A DNA stretch of 64,000 bases from Methylibium sp035476815 (GCA_035476815.1 DATILD010000007.1:1-64000); one strand, 5' to 3'; positions 15,613-24,224 are shown, counted from the stretch's first letter. Notes: generated from the letters alone by a model not told the origin. Numbers and translations are program-made.

Positions 15613-16969
15613 TCTTCACCTCGCCGCTCTCCTGCACCAGCCAGGTCTGGATGGCGTTGTTGTGATAGATCGAGCGCGCGCCGCGCACGGCGCGCAGCTG
15701 CGCATAGGTCGGCTGCACATGGCCGGTCTCGTCGGTCGCGCGGCTCTGCACCAGAGCCGGCTTGCCGTCCCAGATCCAGTCGATGTTGAAGCGCGTGAGG
15801 CACTTGCCCATCACCGGCCCCTCGAGCCGGGCGCTGCGCCAGTTGCGGCCGCCGTCGACCGACACGTCGACCCGCCTGACCTTGCCGCGCCCCGACCAGG
15901 CCAGCCCGGACACGTTGTAGTAGCCCTGGTCGAGCAGCACCTGACCGCCCGACGGCGTGGTGACCACGCTCTTGACCTCCTGCAGCGAGCTGTACTGGCG
16001 GTGCAGGCCGCCGGGCAGCAGGTCGATGTAGTGCAGCGTCTCGTCCTTGGCACCGTAGGGCTGGTCGCCCAGCTCGATGCGGCGCAGGTACTTGACCCAG
16101 CTCACGCCCTGCACGCCGGGCACCACCAGCCGCAGCGGGTAGCCCTGCTCGGGGCGCAGCATCTCGCCGTTCTGGCCGTAGGCGACCAGCACCTCGCCGC
16201 TGTCGATCAGCGCGCGCGGGATGGTGCGCGTCATCGACGAGCCGTCGGCGCCTTCGGCCAGCACGAAGCGGCCGCGCCGCCAGTCGGCGCCGCACAGCTC
16301 GAGCAGGGTCTTCAGCGGCACGCCGGTGAACTCGCTGCACGAGATCATGCCGTGGCTGTACTGGCAGGTCGGCACGGCGACGTTGCCCCACTCCATGCCG
16401 GTGTTGGCGCCGCACTCGATGAAGTGGAAGCGCGACACCGAGGGCAGCCGCATGATCTCGTCGAGCGTGAAGACCATCGGCCGCTTCAGCATCTTCTCGT
16501 CCGAGCCGTTGACCATCAGCCGGTGCTTGGACGGGTCGATGTCCCACCAGCCCTGATGGTGGCGCTCGAAGTGCAGGCCGCTGGGCGTGACGATGCCGAA
16601 CAGGCTCTGCAGCGGCGCGAAGGACACCGAGGCCTGCGCGGTCTGGGTCAGCCCCGGGCTCCGGCGACGCTGCACGTTGGCCTCGTACTTCGACGGCCTG
16701 CCGTAGCCGTCGGTCACGACCGGCTGGCCGAGGCCGCGGCTGTGCTCGGGCAGCGTCAGGATGTTCGGATCGCCATCGCCCGCCACCGGGTTGGCCTGGG
16801 CCATGGCCAGGGGCGCCGCGGCGGCGCCGGCGGCCGCCGCGAAGGCCTGGCGGATGAAGTCGCGCCGCCCCGCCTTGCCCTCGCGGAACACGGTGCGAAC
16901 GCCCGCGGCGTCGAGGAAGTTCTCGGGCGCCTTGATCAGGCGGCCGGAGGGGGTCGGGTCGGGATGCAC
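15596..16969 (-). CDS. soxC: SoxC molybdopterin subunit of sulfane dehydrogenase
   Basis: SoxC (457 residues) is the sulfite-oxidase-fold molybdenum subunit of SoxCD. It has GRRDFIRQAFAAAAGAAAAPLAMA (Tat signal about residues 33-58), VSRFHFIECGANTGMEWG with the Mo-ligating Cys, and HGMISCSEFTGVPLKTLLEL. The dimerisation domain begins near RVDVSVDGGRNW. I chose GTG 16969, which has AGGAG five bases upstream. An ATG ten codons earlier (16999) lies inside soxR2 and lacks a ribosome site. Presence of soxCD implies complete oxidation of thiosulfate to sulfate without sulfur-globule storage. Confidence 0.95.
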   Translation of the reverse strand: MHPDPTPSGRLIKAPENFLDAAGVRTVFREGKAGRRDFIRQAFAAAAGAAAAPLAMAQANPVAGDGDPNILTLPEHSRGLGQPVVTDGYGRPSKYEANVQRRRSPGLTQTAQASVSFAPLQSLFGIVTPSGLHFERHHQGWWDIDPSKHRLMVNGSDEKMLKRPMVFTLDEIMRLPSVSRFHFIECGANTGMEWGNVAVPTCQYSHGMISCSEFTGVPLKTLLELCGADWRRGRFVLAEGADGSSMTRTIPRALIDSGEVLVAYGQNGEMLRPEQGYPLRLVVPGVQGVSWVKYLRRIELGDQPYGAKDETLHYIDLLPGGLHRQYSSLQEVKSVVTTPSGGQVLLDQGYYNVSGLAWSGRGKVRRVDVSVDGGRNWRSARLEGPVMGKCLTRFNIDWIWDGKPALVQSRATDETGHVQPTYAQLRAVRGARSIYHNNAIQTWLVQESGEVKNVQLA

Positions 16970-16988
16970 GAAGGCTCCTGGCTGAGGG

Positions 16989-17312
16989 TCAGTCCGCATC
17001 GCCGGCGATCGCGAGATCGACGCAGACCGAGCGGCAGATCGCCGACACGCTCGCGTTGCCGATGCGGTAGTACATCTGCGCGCCGTCGCGCCGCCGCGAC
17101 AACACCCCCGCGCGGTAGAGCACCGCGAGGTGCTGCGACATGTTGGGCTGGGTCGTGCCGATGCGCTCCATCAGCTGGCCGACGTTGAGCTCCCGGCTGC
17201 AGAGTTCGCTGACGATCCGCAGCCGCAGCGGCGACGACATCAGCCCGAACAGCTCGGCCGCCTGCTCGAACACCTGCTCGGAACCGTGGGACGCGGCGGA
17301 TCGCAAGGACAT
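16989..17312 (-). CDS. soxR: ArsR-family sulfur-oxidation repressor, SoxR type (copy 2)
   Basis: This 107-residue repressor leads the soxCDYZAX transcript. Its core resembles copy 1 closely: LMSSPLRLRIVSELCSRELNVGQLM, TTQPNMSQHLAVLYRAGVLSRRRDG, and a C-terminal ICRSVC pair. The same three Cys positions are therefore kept. The start ATG 17312 has AAGGAC upstream, and the gene ends about 20 bases before the chosen soxC GTG. The candidate operator at 17325-17344 lies directly upstream, consistent with autoregulation. Copies 1 and 2 may divide control between the soxCD-YZAX part and the soxB-distal part. Confidence 0.88.
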   Translation of the reverse strand: MSLRSAASHGSEQVFEQAAELFGLMSSPLRLRIVSELCSRELNVGQLMERIGTTQPNMSQHLAVLYRAGVLSRRRDGAQMYYRIGNASVSAICRSVCVDLAIAGDAD

Positions 17313-17324
17313 ATCTCTATCTAC

Positions 17325-17344
17325 GAATCAGTAATCACTAATAT
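17325..17344. promoter_or_regulatory. Candidate SoxR operator upstream of soxR2
   Basis: GAATCAGTAATCACTAATAT sits 12 bases upstream of the soxR2 start in an AT-rich island (about 17310-17360). It matches the soxB site at 15 of 20 positions. The core T-N-AGT-N4-ACT-N-A is a partial palindrome, as expected for a dimeric ArsR protein. Confidence 0.5.
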
Positions 17345-17551
17345 AAGCATCATCGCATGCAAAGACATCGGGACAATCACCAATCCGCGCCCCGCGATCG
17401 GCCTGCAGCTGTTCGAGGCCGGCCGCGGCGTGTTCGGCGAGTTGCGCGTGAACACCGTCGATGCCTGGACCCTGCCGTTGGCGGGCCCGCAGGACCTCGG
17501 CTCGCTGCGGTCGCGCGGGCTGCCAGTGTCGGCCGCCGGCCTGCGTGCGGC

Positions 17552-17997
17552 CGTGCGGCCGTGCTGCTGGCGCTGCTCGCCGCGGCGGCCGCGTGGCCGT
17601 GGCGCCCCGCCGCCATGATCTGGCGCCGGTGCAGTGGCTTGGCAGCGTGGTCATCGGCCTGCTCGTGCCGGCGGCCTGGCTGCTCACCGGCTGGATCGGC
17701 TACCTGCCCGAGCACCCGCAGACGCTCGAGGCCGCCTGGCAGGGCACCCAATCGCGCCGACCGGAGACCCTGAGCGTCACGGCCCCGATCGCGCACACGC
17801 TGGACCTGCTGACCTTCTGGTCCGACCAGAACGCGACCGCGAGCTTCGGCGTGATGCTGGCCGCGGGCGTGCTGGCCGGCAGCACGCTGTCGGCCCGTTG
17901 GCGCGGCGAGTTCAAGCTCGAATCCTTCGGCAGCGCCCACGAGCTGCGCAGCCACCTGGTCGGCGGCCTGCTGATGGGCCTCGAGGGGGCCCCATGA
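17552..17997 (+). pseudogene. Degenerate YeeE/YedE family transporter fragment
   Basis: A strong YeeE/YedE C-terminal region is readable (APVQWLGSVVIGLLVPAAWL, then TLDLLTFWSDQNATASFGVM and RSHLVGGLLMG). It has no valid start, and the preceding membrane segment (AVLLALLAAAAAWPWRP) is in a different frame, with a shift near 17613. The reading stops at LMGLEGAP just where intact homologues continue into the Cys-containing GCSIG region. The gene is thus broken at the 5' end, frameshifted and truncated at the 3' end. Full-length relatives beside sox genes are thiosulfate-type transporters. The 17391-17551 stretch before it may be more of the same gene but I cannot support that. Confidence 0.7.
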
Positions 17998-18189
17998 CGC
18001 GACGGCCCTCGGCGCCGCTGCGTTTGGACACATCGGAAGCATGTGCTCGCAGGTCGCGGCAACGCAGCCTGGTTTCTTGTGCGACCGCTTGTAAGTCGGT
18101 TGTTGTATGCCAACTCCTGCCGCTGCTTTTTCGTCTTTGGCCTCGACAGTCGCACCGTCCATGTGGACAGGCAGCAGCGGAGGCAGGCG

Positions 18190-19200
18190 ATGGAAGGACT
18201 GTGGGGACGGCCGGGAGCGGGCGCGATCGCGCCGGTTCGCGGTATCGCCGCCGCGGCCGGCTGGTACCGGCGCGACGAGGCGATCATGGGCACCGAGGTC
18301 CGCGCCGAGCTCTGGGCCGAGGACCGCCTGCAGGGCGAGGCCGCGCTCGACGCGGTGATGCAGGAGATGCACCGCATCGACCGCACCATGAGCCCGCACA
18401 AGCCGGACTCCGAGCTCTCGCGCATCAACCGCCAGGCCGGCACGCGGGCGGTGCGCCTGAGCGACGAGATGTTCGCGCTGCTGGCGCGGGCGATCGAGTT
18501 CTCGCGCTGGTCCGACGGCGCCTTCGACATCAGCTACGCGGCCGTCGGCCAGCTCTACGACTACCGCAACGGCACCCGCCCCGAAGACGCCGAGCGCGTG
18601 CGCGCCTGCGCCGCGGTCGGCTGGCAGCACCTGATCCTCGACCCGCGCGAGCGCACGCTGCGCTTCGACCTGCCGGGCATGCGCATCGACCTCGGCGGCT
18701 TCGCCAAGGGCCATGCGGTGGACAACGCGGTCGCGATCCTGCGCGCCCACGGCATCGAGCATGCGATGGTCGCCGCCGGCGGCGACAGCCACCTGCTCGG
18801 CGACCGCCGCGGCCGCCCCTGGACGCTGGCGGTGCGCGACCCGCGCCGCGAGGGCGAGGCGGCGGCCTTGCTGCCGCTGGAGAACGTCGCGGTCTCGACC
18901 TCGGGCGACTACGAGCGCTACTTCATCGGCGGCGACGGCCGGCGCCACCACCACCTGCTCGACCCGCGCACCGGCGACTCGCCGCGCGCCGTGCGCAGCG
19001 TCACGGTGATCGCCGGCGACGGGCTGACGACCGAGGCGCTGTCGAAGACGGTGTTCGTGCTCGGCGCCCTGCGCGGGCTGCGGCTGATCGACTCGCTGCC
19101 CGGCGTCGACGCGGTGGTGGTCGATGCCGCCGGCGTGCTGCACGCCTCGAACGATCTGCTCGACGGCGGCGAGATCCATGCCGCCGCCGGCCACGCGTGA
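18190..19200 (+). CDS. apbE: ApbE, FAD:protein FMN transferase
   Basis: This 336-residue enzyme attaches FMN from FAD to a Thr or Ser of exported proteins. Landmarks are DEAIMGTEVRAELW, MHRIDRTMSPHKPDSELSRIN near residue 60, the Mg/FAD motif RIDLGGFAKGHAVDNA near residue 170, and AAGGDSHLLG. The active centre looks complete. I chose ATG 18190 because GGAGG lies six bases upstream; an upstream in-frame ATG at 18043 would add an unrelated tail. No lipobox is evident, and export could use a non-classical signal. It heads the 16-kb plus-strand block. An obvious flavinylation target is missing; the best match is a SGAT at residues 633-636 of the next protein. Confidence 0.88.
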   Translation: MEGLWGRPGAGAIAPVRGIAAAAGWYRRDEAIMGTEVRAELWAEDRLQGEAALDAVMQEMHRIDRTMSPHKPDSELSRINRQAGTRAVRLSDEMFALLARAIEFSRWSDGAFDISYAAVGQLYDYRNGTRPEDAERVRACAAVGWQHLILDPRERTLRFDLPGMRIDLGGFAKGHAVDNAVAILRAHGIEHAMVAAGGDSHLLGDRRGRPWTLAVRDPRREGEAAALLPLENVAVSTSGDYERYFIGGDGRRHHHLLDPRTGDSPRAVRSVTVIAGDGLTTEALSKTVFVLGALRGLRLIDSLPGVDAVVVDAAGVLHASNDLLDGGEIHAAAGHA

Positions 19201-19228
19201 CCCGATAAACGGCTGGGAGGCCATGACC

Positions 19229-22228
19229 ATGAACACGCTGTCACACCCCCGTGTCCCCGCCCTCGCCGCGGCTGCCGCGGCCGCGCTGCTCGCGGCCTGC
19301 TCCGGCAGCGGCGGCGACGAGGACACGGTCACCGTCAACGGCGAGGTGCCGCTGGCCTATGTGCAACGCTCGACCGACGTCGCGCTCAACCCGACCAACG
19401 GCGCGCCCAGCGCCGCCGGCGGCGACCTGATCATCCGCGAGAAGTCCTCGCCCAGCGCGCCGGCGCACAACATCACCGCGCGCTTCACCCAGGGCGTCGG
19501 CGACGCGTCGGACCCCGAGGTGTCCTACGACGGCAAGAAGCTCGTGTTCGCGATGCGCTGTCCGGCGACCAACACCGCGACGATCGCCGGCGGCCCGGCC
19601 TGCACCGGCCGCTGGAACATCTGGGAATACGACATGACGAGCGGCGGCTACACCGGCGGCACGTTCCGCCGGCTCACCGCCTCGGCCCAGCACGACGACG
19701 TCGATCCGGCCTACCTGCCGGGCGATGGCGGCTTCGTGTTCTCGTCGAACCGCCAGGCCAAGTCGAGCCAGAACCAGGCGCTCGGCCGCGCCTACCACGC
19801 GCTCGACGAGTACGAGCGCGAGCGCGTCTTCAACCTGCACCGCATGGCGCCGGACGGCAGCGCCATCACGCAGATCTCCTTCAACCAGAGCCACGACCGC
19901 AACCCGGTGGTGCGGCCCAACGGCGACCTGATGTTCTCGCGCTGGGAGCATGTGGGCGACCGCAACCGCTTCGCGATCTTCCGCGCCAAGCCCGACGGCA
20001 CCGACATGTTCGTGCTCTACGGCGCGCAGAGCCCAGGCAACAGCTTCCTGCACCCGCGCGACATGGACCCGAGCGGGCCCTATGCCGGCCACGTGGCGTC
20101 CTCGCTGATGCCGCTGTCGCGCACCCAGGAGGGCGGCGCGCTGATGTTCATCGACGCGGCCAACTACTCCGAGCAGAACACCCCGGCCAGCGCCAGCATC
20201 CCGGCCGCCGGCGGCCAGAGCAACGTCACCACGCAGCCGCTGAACGACGGCCGCGGGCTGTCGCTGCACGGCCGCATCACCAGCCCCTTCCCGCTGTGGG
20301 ACGGCACGAACCGCGTGCTGCTGGCCTACCGGCCCTGCGAGGTCACGCGCAACGGCGACGTGGTGCCCTGCGCCTCGCTGACCGACGCCGAGATCGAGCG
20401 CCTCGGGGACGACGAGCGCACCGCCGCCGAGGAGGCCGACGACGAGCTGCAGGACGACGCCCCCGCCGCCTACTCGATCTACATGTACGACCCGGTGCGC
20501 CAGACCTTCCTGAACGTGGCCGCGCCGCCGCCCGGCTTCATGTACACCGACCCGGTGCCGCTGCAGGTACGGCCCGAGCCCAACGTGATCCCGCCGACCG
20601 CCGTGGACGCGACGCTCGCGGCGCAGAACCTGGCGCTGATCGAGGTGCGCAGCGTCTACGACACCGACGGCCTGCAGCGCATGGCCGAGCCGATGCTGAC
20701 CGCCGCCGACCGGCCGGGCTGCGCCGCCGCCATCGCGACGACGACGCCCACCGACAGCGCCGACACCCGCCCGCGCGTCGCCGACCTGGCGCGCATCAAG
20801 GACCCGGCCGACCCGGCCTACCACTGCGCGCCGGCGCGCTTCGTGCGCGCGGTGCGCGCGGTCGCGCCGCCGTCCAGCACCATGGGCCTGCGCTCGGCGA
20901 TCGGCGAGACCGAGTTCGAGCAGCAGCAGATCCTCGGCTACGCGCCGGTCGAGCCCGACGGCTCCTTCAAGCTCAAGGTGCCGGCCGACACGCCGCTGGC
21001 GCTGTCGGTGATCGATGCCAAGGGCCGCGCGATCCAGACCCATACCAACTGGATCCAGGTGCGCCCCGGCGAACGCCGCACCTGCGACGGCTGCCACAGC
21101 CCGCGCCGCGGCGCGGCGCTCAATTCCGGCGCCACCGTCAACACGCTGCCGGCCGCGCTGCGCGCCGCGCTGACCAGCCAGCACCTGTCGGGCGAGACGC
21201 TGGCCTCGCTGCGCGCCCGGCTCGACGCGACCGCGCTGGACCTGAAGGCCGACATGGACGTGACCGACCTCTGGGCCGACACCACGCAGGCCGGCATCAC
21301 CGCGCGCACGCCGATCACGCTGCGCTACACCGGCAACGCCAACCCGGCCGACGACCTGGTCACCGCGGCACCGGCAAGCGGCGTCATCAACTATCCGCAG
21401 CACATCGCGCCGCTGTGGACACGTGCCCGAGGCAGCGCCGGCGCGAACACCTGCACCGCCTGCCACAGCGATCCGGCGCGGCTGGACCTGCGCTCGACGA
21501 TCGCCGGCACCGGGCGGCTCAGCTCCTACGAGGAGCTGCTGCTCGGCGACCCGCTGCTCGACGCCAACGGCAACCCGGTGACGCGGCTCGAGGACGGCGT
21601 GCCGGTCGTGCAGCGCGGGCCGGCGCTGGTCGAGACCAGCTCGGGCGCGGCCAACACCGCCGGCCAGGCGCGCAAGAGCCGGCTCACCGAGATCCTGTTC
21701 GGCGAGACCCTGCTCGCCGGCGCCGCCGCGCGCACCGAGTTCCCCAACCCGCCCGGCACCGCGCCCAACCATGCGAGCCTGCTCAACGCCGCCGAGAAGC
21801 GCCTGCTGGTCGAGTGGATGGACCTCGGCGGCCAGTACTACAACGACCCCTTCGACGGCGCCAGCGGCGTGCGCAGCGTCACCACGCTGAGCCAGTCCAG
21901 CTTCGAGGCCCAGGTCCATCCGATCCTGCGCCAGCGCTGCGCCTCGGCCTGCCACCAGGCCGTGGGCACCGGCAGCACGACGGCGTCGGGCAGCTCGTTC
22001 CGCGAGAACCGTTTCGTGCTCACCGGCGATGCCGAGGGCGACTACAACGTCACGCTGTCGATGATCTCTGACACCTGCAACCCGGCGCAGAACTACCTGC
22101 TCGCCCGGCCGTCGACGGTGCCCCATCCCGCGGGCGCGACCGGGCAGACGACGGCGGTGCTGCCGGCCGGCGGCCTGGCCTACAACCGGATCGCCAACTG
22201 GATCCGCAGCGGCTGCCCCGCGCCATGA
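19229..22228 (+). CDS. Hydrazine-synthase-alpha-like multihaem lipoprotein with beta-propeller repeats
   Basis: This is a 999-residue envelope lipoprotein (lipobox in ALLAACSGSGGD). The N-terminal third holds WD40/PD40-type repeats (SYDGKKLVFAMRCP, GDGGFVFSSNRQ, RPNGDLMFSRWEH). The middle resembles the HZS-alpha domain: YAPVEPDGSFKLKVPADTPL, then IQVRPGERRTCDGCHSPR. Haem motifs are CDGCH (Cys619), CTACH (Cys742) and a CX3CH, CASACH (Cys904). It is unlikely to make hydrazine, since no hzsBC partners exist and such paralogues occur widely without anammox. I chose ATG 19229, eight bases from GGAGG; ATG 19223 is too close. It overlaps the next gene by ATGA. A redox role in the periplasm or at the outer membrane is inferred. 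Confidence 0.78.
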   Translation: MNTLSHPRVPALAAAAAAALLAACSGSGGDEDTVTVNGEVPLAYVQRSTDVALNPTNGAPSAAGGDLIIREKSSPSAPAHNITARFTQGVGDASDPEVSYDGKKLVFAMRCPATNTATIAGGPACTGRWNIWEYDMTSGGYTGGTFRRLTASAQHDDVDPAYLPGDGGFVFSSNRQAKSSQNQALGRAYHALDEYERERVFNLHRMAPDGSAITQISFNQSHDRNPVVRPNGDLMFSRWEHVGDRNRFAIFRAKPDGTDMFVLYGAQSPGNSFLHPRDMDPSGPYAGHVASSLMPLSRTQEGGALMFIDAANYSEQNTPASASIPAAGGQSNVTTQPLNDGRGLSLHGRITSPFPLWDGTNRVLLAYRPCEVTRNGDVVPCASLTDAEIERLGDDERTAAEEADDELQDDAPAAYSIYMYDPVRQTFLNVAAPPPGFMYTDPVPLQVRPEPNVIPPTAVDATLAAQNLALIEVRSVYDTDGLQRMAEPMLTAADRPGCAAAIATTTPTDSADTRPRVADLARIKDPADPAYHCAPARFVRAVRAVAPPSSTMGLRSAIGETEFEQQQILGYAPVEPDGSFKLKVPADTPLALSVIDAKGRAIQTHTNWIQVRPGERRTCDGCHSPRRGAALNSGATVNTLPAALRAALTSQHLSGETLASLRARLDATALDLKADMDVTDLWADTTQAGITARTPITLRYTGNANPADDLVTAAPASGVINYPQHIAPLWTRARGSAGANTCTACHSDPARLDLRSTIAGTGRLSSYEELLLGDPLLDANGNPVTRLEDGVPVVQRGPALVETSSGAANTAGQARKSRLTEILFGETLLAGAAARTEFPNPPGTAPNHASLLNAAEKRLLVEWMDLGGQYYNDPFDGASGVRSVTTLSQSSFEAQVHPILRQRCASACHQAVGTGSTTASGSSFRENRFVLTGDAEGDYNVTLSMISDTCNPAQNYLLARPSTVPHPAGATGQTTAVLPAGGLAYNRIANWIRSGCPAP

Positions 22229-22818
22229 CGAAGCACGTACCGATGCTGCTGGCACTCGCCGCCGCGCTCGCCGGCTGCGGCGGCGGGGGCGGGCTGGGCA
22301 ACCCCGACGAGGTCGAGAACCCGTCGCAGCCGGCCGGCCAGCGGCTGTCCTTCGTGTACTTCCAGAAGTGCATCGACCCGATCCTGCAGACGCCGTTGCC
22401 GATCGACATCAACGGCGTGATCTCGGTCAACAGCTGCGCCGGCGGCGGCTGCCACGACAACACCACCGGCACCGGCGGCGCGCTGCGCGTCGTCGCCGGC
22501 GCGGCCACGGTGCCGCTGGCCGACCTCTCGACGCCCGACCTGGTGCGCCTGACCGACATGTACAAGAACTTCTACTCGGCCCAGGGCTCGACGGTGCCGG
22601 CCTCGCCCTCGCAGAGCCGGCTGCTGACCAAGCCGCTGGTCGACGGCGTGCTGCACGGCGGCGGCCTGATCTTCGCGAGCCCCGACGACGCCAACGCCAA
22701 GCGCATCCGCTACTGGATCAACCGGCCGATGCCCGAGGGGCAGGACGAGTTCAGCAGCGCCGCGGCCACCATGTTCACCCCGGCCGATCCGGCCACCGGC
22801 ACGTGCAACGACGAATGA
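22225..22818 (+). CDS. Small lipoprotein with a CX4CH haem-like motif
   Basis: This 197-residue protein has a lipoprotein signal (MTKHVPMLLALAAALAGCGGGG). It carries SCAGGGCHDN, a Cys71-X4-Cys-His arrangement that would be an expanded haem c site, preceded by YFQKCIDPILQTPLPID, which resembles the start of the cytochrome modules in the neighbouring 999-residue protein (FEAQVHPILRQRCASACH). Its start overlaps the upstream stop by ATGA. I do not recognise a named family. It is probably a partner subunit of the HZS-alpha-like protein. If the CX4CH is not haem-loaded, the Cys pair could be a disulfide, perhaps served by the TlpA encoded downstream. Confidence 0.7.
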   Translation: MTKHVPMLLALAAALAGCGGGGGLGNPDEVENPSQPAGQRLSFVYFQKCIDPILQTPLPIDINGVISVNSCAGGGCHDNTTGTGGALRVVAGAATVPLADLSTPDLVRLTDMYKNFYSAQGSTVPASPSQSRLLTKPLVDGVLHGGGLIFASPDDANAKRIRYWINRPMPEGQDEFSSAAATMFTPADPATGTCNDE

Positions 22819-23570
22819 AGGCCGCGCTGTTCGCCTGCGTTCTCGCCGCGATCGCCGCGGTCGCCACGGCGTCGCCGGCCCGCGCCGCCGATGCGCCGCC
22901 CGTCGAGCGCGTCCAGATCACCGACCCCTACATCGAACTGCACACCGGCCCCGGCCGTGGCTACCCGGTGCACTTCGTCGCGCCGCGCGCCGACTGGATA
23001 GCCATCACGCTGCGCTCGACCGACTGGTACAAGGTCCGCACCGAGGGCGGCAAGGAGGGCTGGGTGCACCGCGCCCAGCTCGAGAGCACGCTGACCGAGG
23101 CGGGCGCACAGAAGAGCTTCCGCGACACGCTGGTCGACGACTACCTGCGGCGCCGCGTCGAGCTCGGCGCCGCCTGGGGCCGCTTCAAGTCCGAGCCGAT
23201 GCTGAAGTTCTGGACCGCCTACCGGCTGTCCGACACGCTGTCGGCCGAGGCCACGCTGGGCCAGGTGCAGGGCCGCTACTCGGGCACCGACTTCTGGCAC
23301 CTCGGGCTCAACGCCGAGCCCTGGTCGGACCGGCGGCTCTCGCCCTATCTGGGCATCGGCCTGGGCCACTTCCGCAACATCCCGAACAGCAGCCTGGTCG
23401 GGGCGCAGACCACCGACGCCAAGCTCGCCAACGCCGGCGTCGGCCTGCGCTGGTACCTGAGCGAGCGCTTCGTGCTGCGCGCCGACTGGACCCTCTACAC
23501 CGCCTTCCTCGGCGACGACCGCAGCGACGAGTACCGCGCGGTCACGGCCGGGCTGTCCTTCTTCTTCTGA
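22815..23570 (+). CDS. SH3-domain plus outer-membrane beta-barrel protein
   Basis: This 251-residue protein has a signal peptide cut near ARAAD. A bacterial SH3 domain follows at about residues 30-90 (ITDPYIELHTGPGRGYPVHF, WYKVRTEGGKEGWVHRAQL), then a C-terminal barrel-like region of alternating strands that ends in SFFF, the terminal-Phe signature of outer-membrane proteins. The SH3 part could bind peptidoglycan or a partner while the barrel anchors in the outer membrane. It overlaps the preceding gene by ATGA and is followed after 15 bp by another barrel protein. Function unknown; a structural part of the envelope assembly is inferred. Confidence 0.75.
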   Translation: MKAALFACVLAAIAAVATASPARAADAPPVERVQITDPYIELHTGPGRGYPVHFVAPRADWIAITLRSTDWYKVRTEGGKEGWVHRAQLESTLTEAGAQKSFRDTLVDDYLRRRVELGAAWGRFKSEPMLKFWTAYRLSDTLSAEATLGQVQGRYSGTDFWHLGLNAEPWSDRRLSPYLGIGLGHFRNIPNSSLVGAQTTDAKLANAGVGLRWYLSERFVLRADWTLYTAFLGDDRSDEYRAVTAGLSFFF

Positions 23571-23585
23571 CGACGAGCGAGACGC

Positions 23586-24224
23586 ATGCGAACAACAACA
23601 CTCCTCCCCGTCCTGCTGGCGCTGCTGTGCGCCGCGCCGGCGTTGGCGCAATCAAGCGCGAAGCCGGCCAACGAACAGGTCGTCGTGCCCGAGGTCGCGC
23701 GCCGCGACGTGAAGCTGCCGCGCTTCCCGTCCAAGGACTGGTCGGTCGCGCTGTTCGGCGGCAGCTGGTCGACGCAGAACTTCGGCAGCAGCGCGGTCGG
23801 CGGCCTCAAGCTCGGCTACCACCTGAGCGAGGACTTCTTCGTCGAGGCCGCGGTCGGCGCCACCCAAGTCAGCGACGAGGCCTTCCGCCAGATCCTGCCC
23901 GGCGGCGTGTTCGTCGACGACAAGGAACGATTGACCTACTACAACCTCTCGGTCGGCTACAACGTGCTGCCCGGCGAGGTCTTCCTCGGCAGCAAGCGCG
24001 CGCTGGCCACCGCCTTCTACCTGATCGGCGGCGTCGGCAGCACCCGCTTCGTCGACCAGCGGCGCCAGACGGTCAACGTCGGCTTCGGCTGGCGCGTGCT
24101 GGCCTTCGACCGCGCCGCGATCCAGCTCGACGTGCGCGACCATGTCTTCTCGATCGACCTGCTCGGCCGGCGCGAGACGACGCAGAACATCGAGCTGACG
24201 GCCGGGCTGGCCTACTACTTCTGA
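23586..24224 (+). CDS. Predicted outer-membrane beta-barrel protein
   Basis: This 212-residue protein has a clear signal peptide (LLPVLLALLCAAPALAQ). A small barrel pattern follows, with strands such as WSVALFGGSWSTQNFG, GGLKLGYHLSEDFFVEAAVG and IELTAGLAYYF, ending in the aromatic C-terminal residue recognised by the BAM machinery. Length and strand number suggest an eight-stranded barrel like the OmpA/OmpW class. It pairs with the SH3-barrel protein upstream and the TlpA gene 8 bp downstream. No specific family name can be given. Confidence 0.75.
   Translation: MRTTTLLPVLLALLCAAPALAQSSAKPANEQVVVPEVARRDVKLPRFPSKDWSVALFGGSWSTQNFGSSAVGGLKLGYHLSEDFFVEAAVGATQVSDEAFRQILPGGVFVDDKERLTYYNLSVGYNVLPGEVFLGSKRALATAFYLIGGVGSTRFVDQRRQTVNVGFGWRVLAFDRAAIQLDVRDHVFSIDLLGRRETTQNIELTAGLAYYF

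Noticed and set aside
16970..16999. ATG 16999 as soxC start
   Set aside because: Lies inside soxR2 with no Shine-Dalgarno; GTG 16969 has AGGAG five bases upstream.
18043..18189. ATG 18043 as apbE start
   Set aside because: The extra 49 residues are unlike ApbE and lower in coding character; ATG 18190 has GGAGG.
19229..22228. True hydrazine synthase alpha subunit
   Set aside because: No hzsB, hzsC or other anammox genes; only domain-level resemblance.
19241..22255. Minus-strand open frame of about 1000 codons opposite the haem lipoprotein
   Set aside because: Composition artefact of high GC; the plus strand has a lipobox, three haem motifs and good gene spacing.
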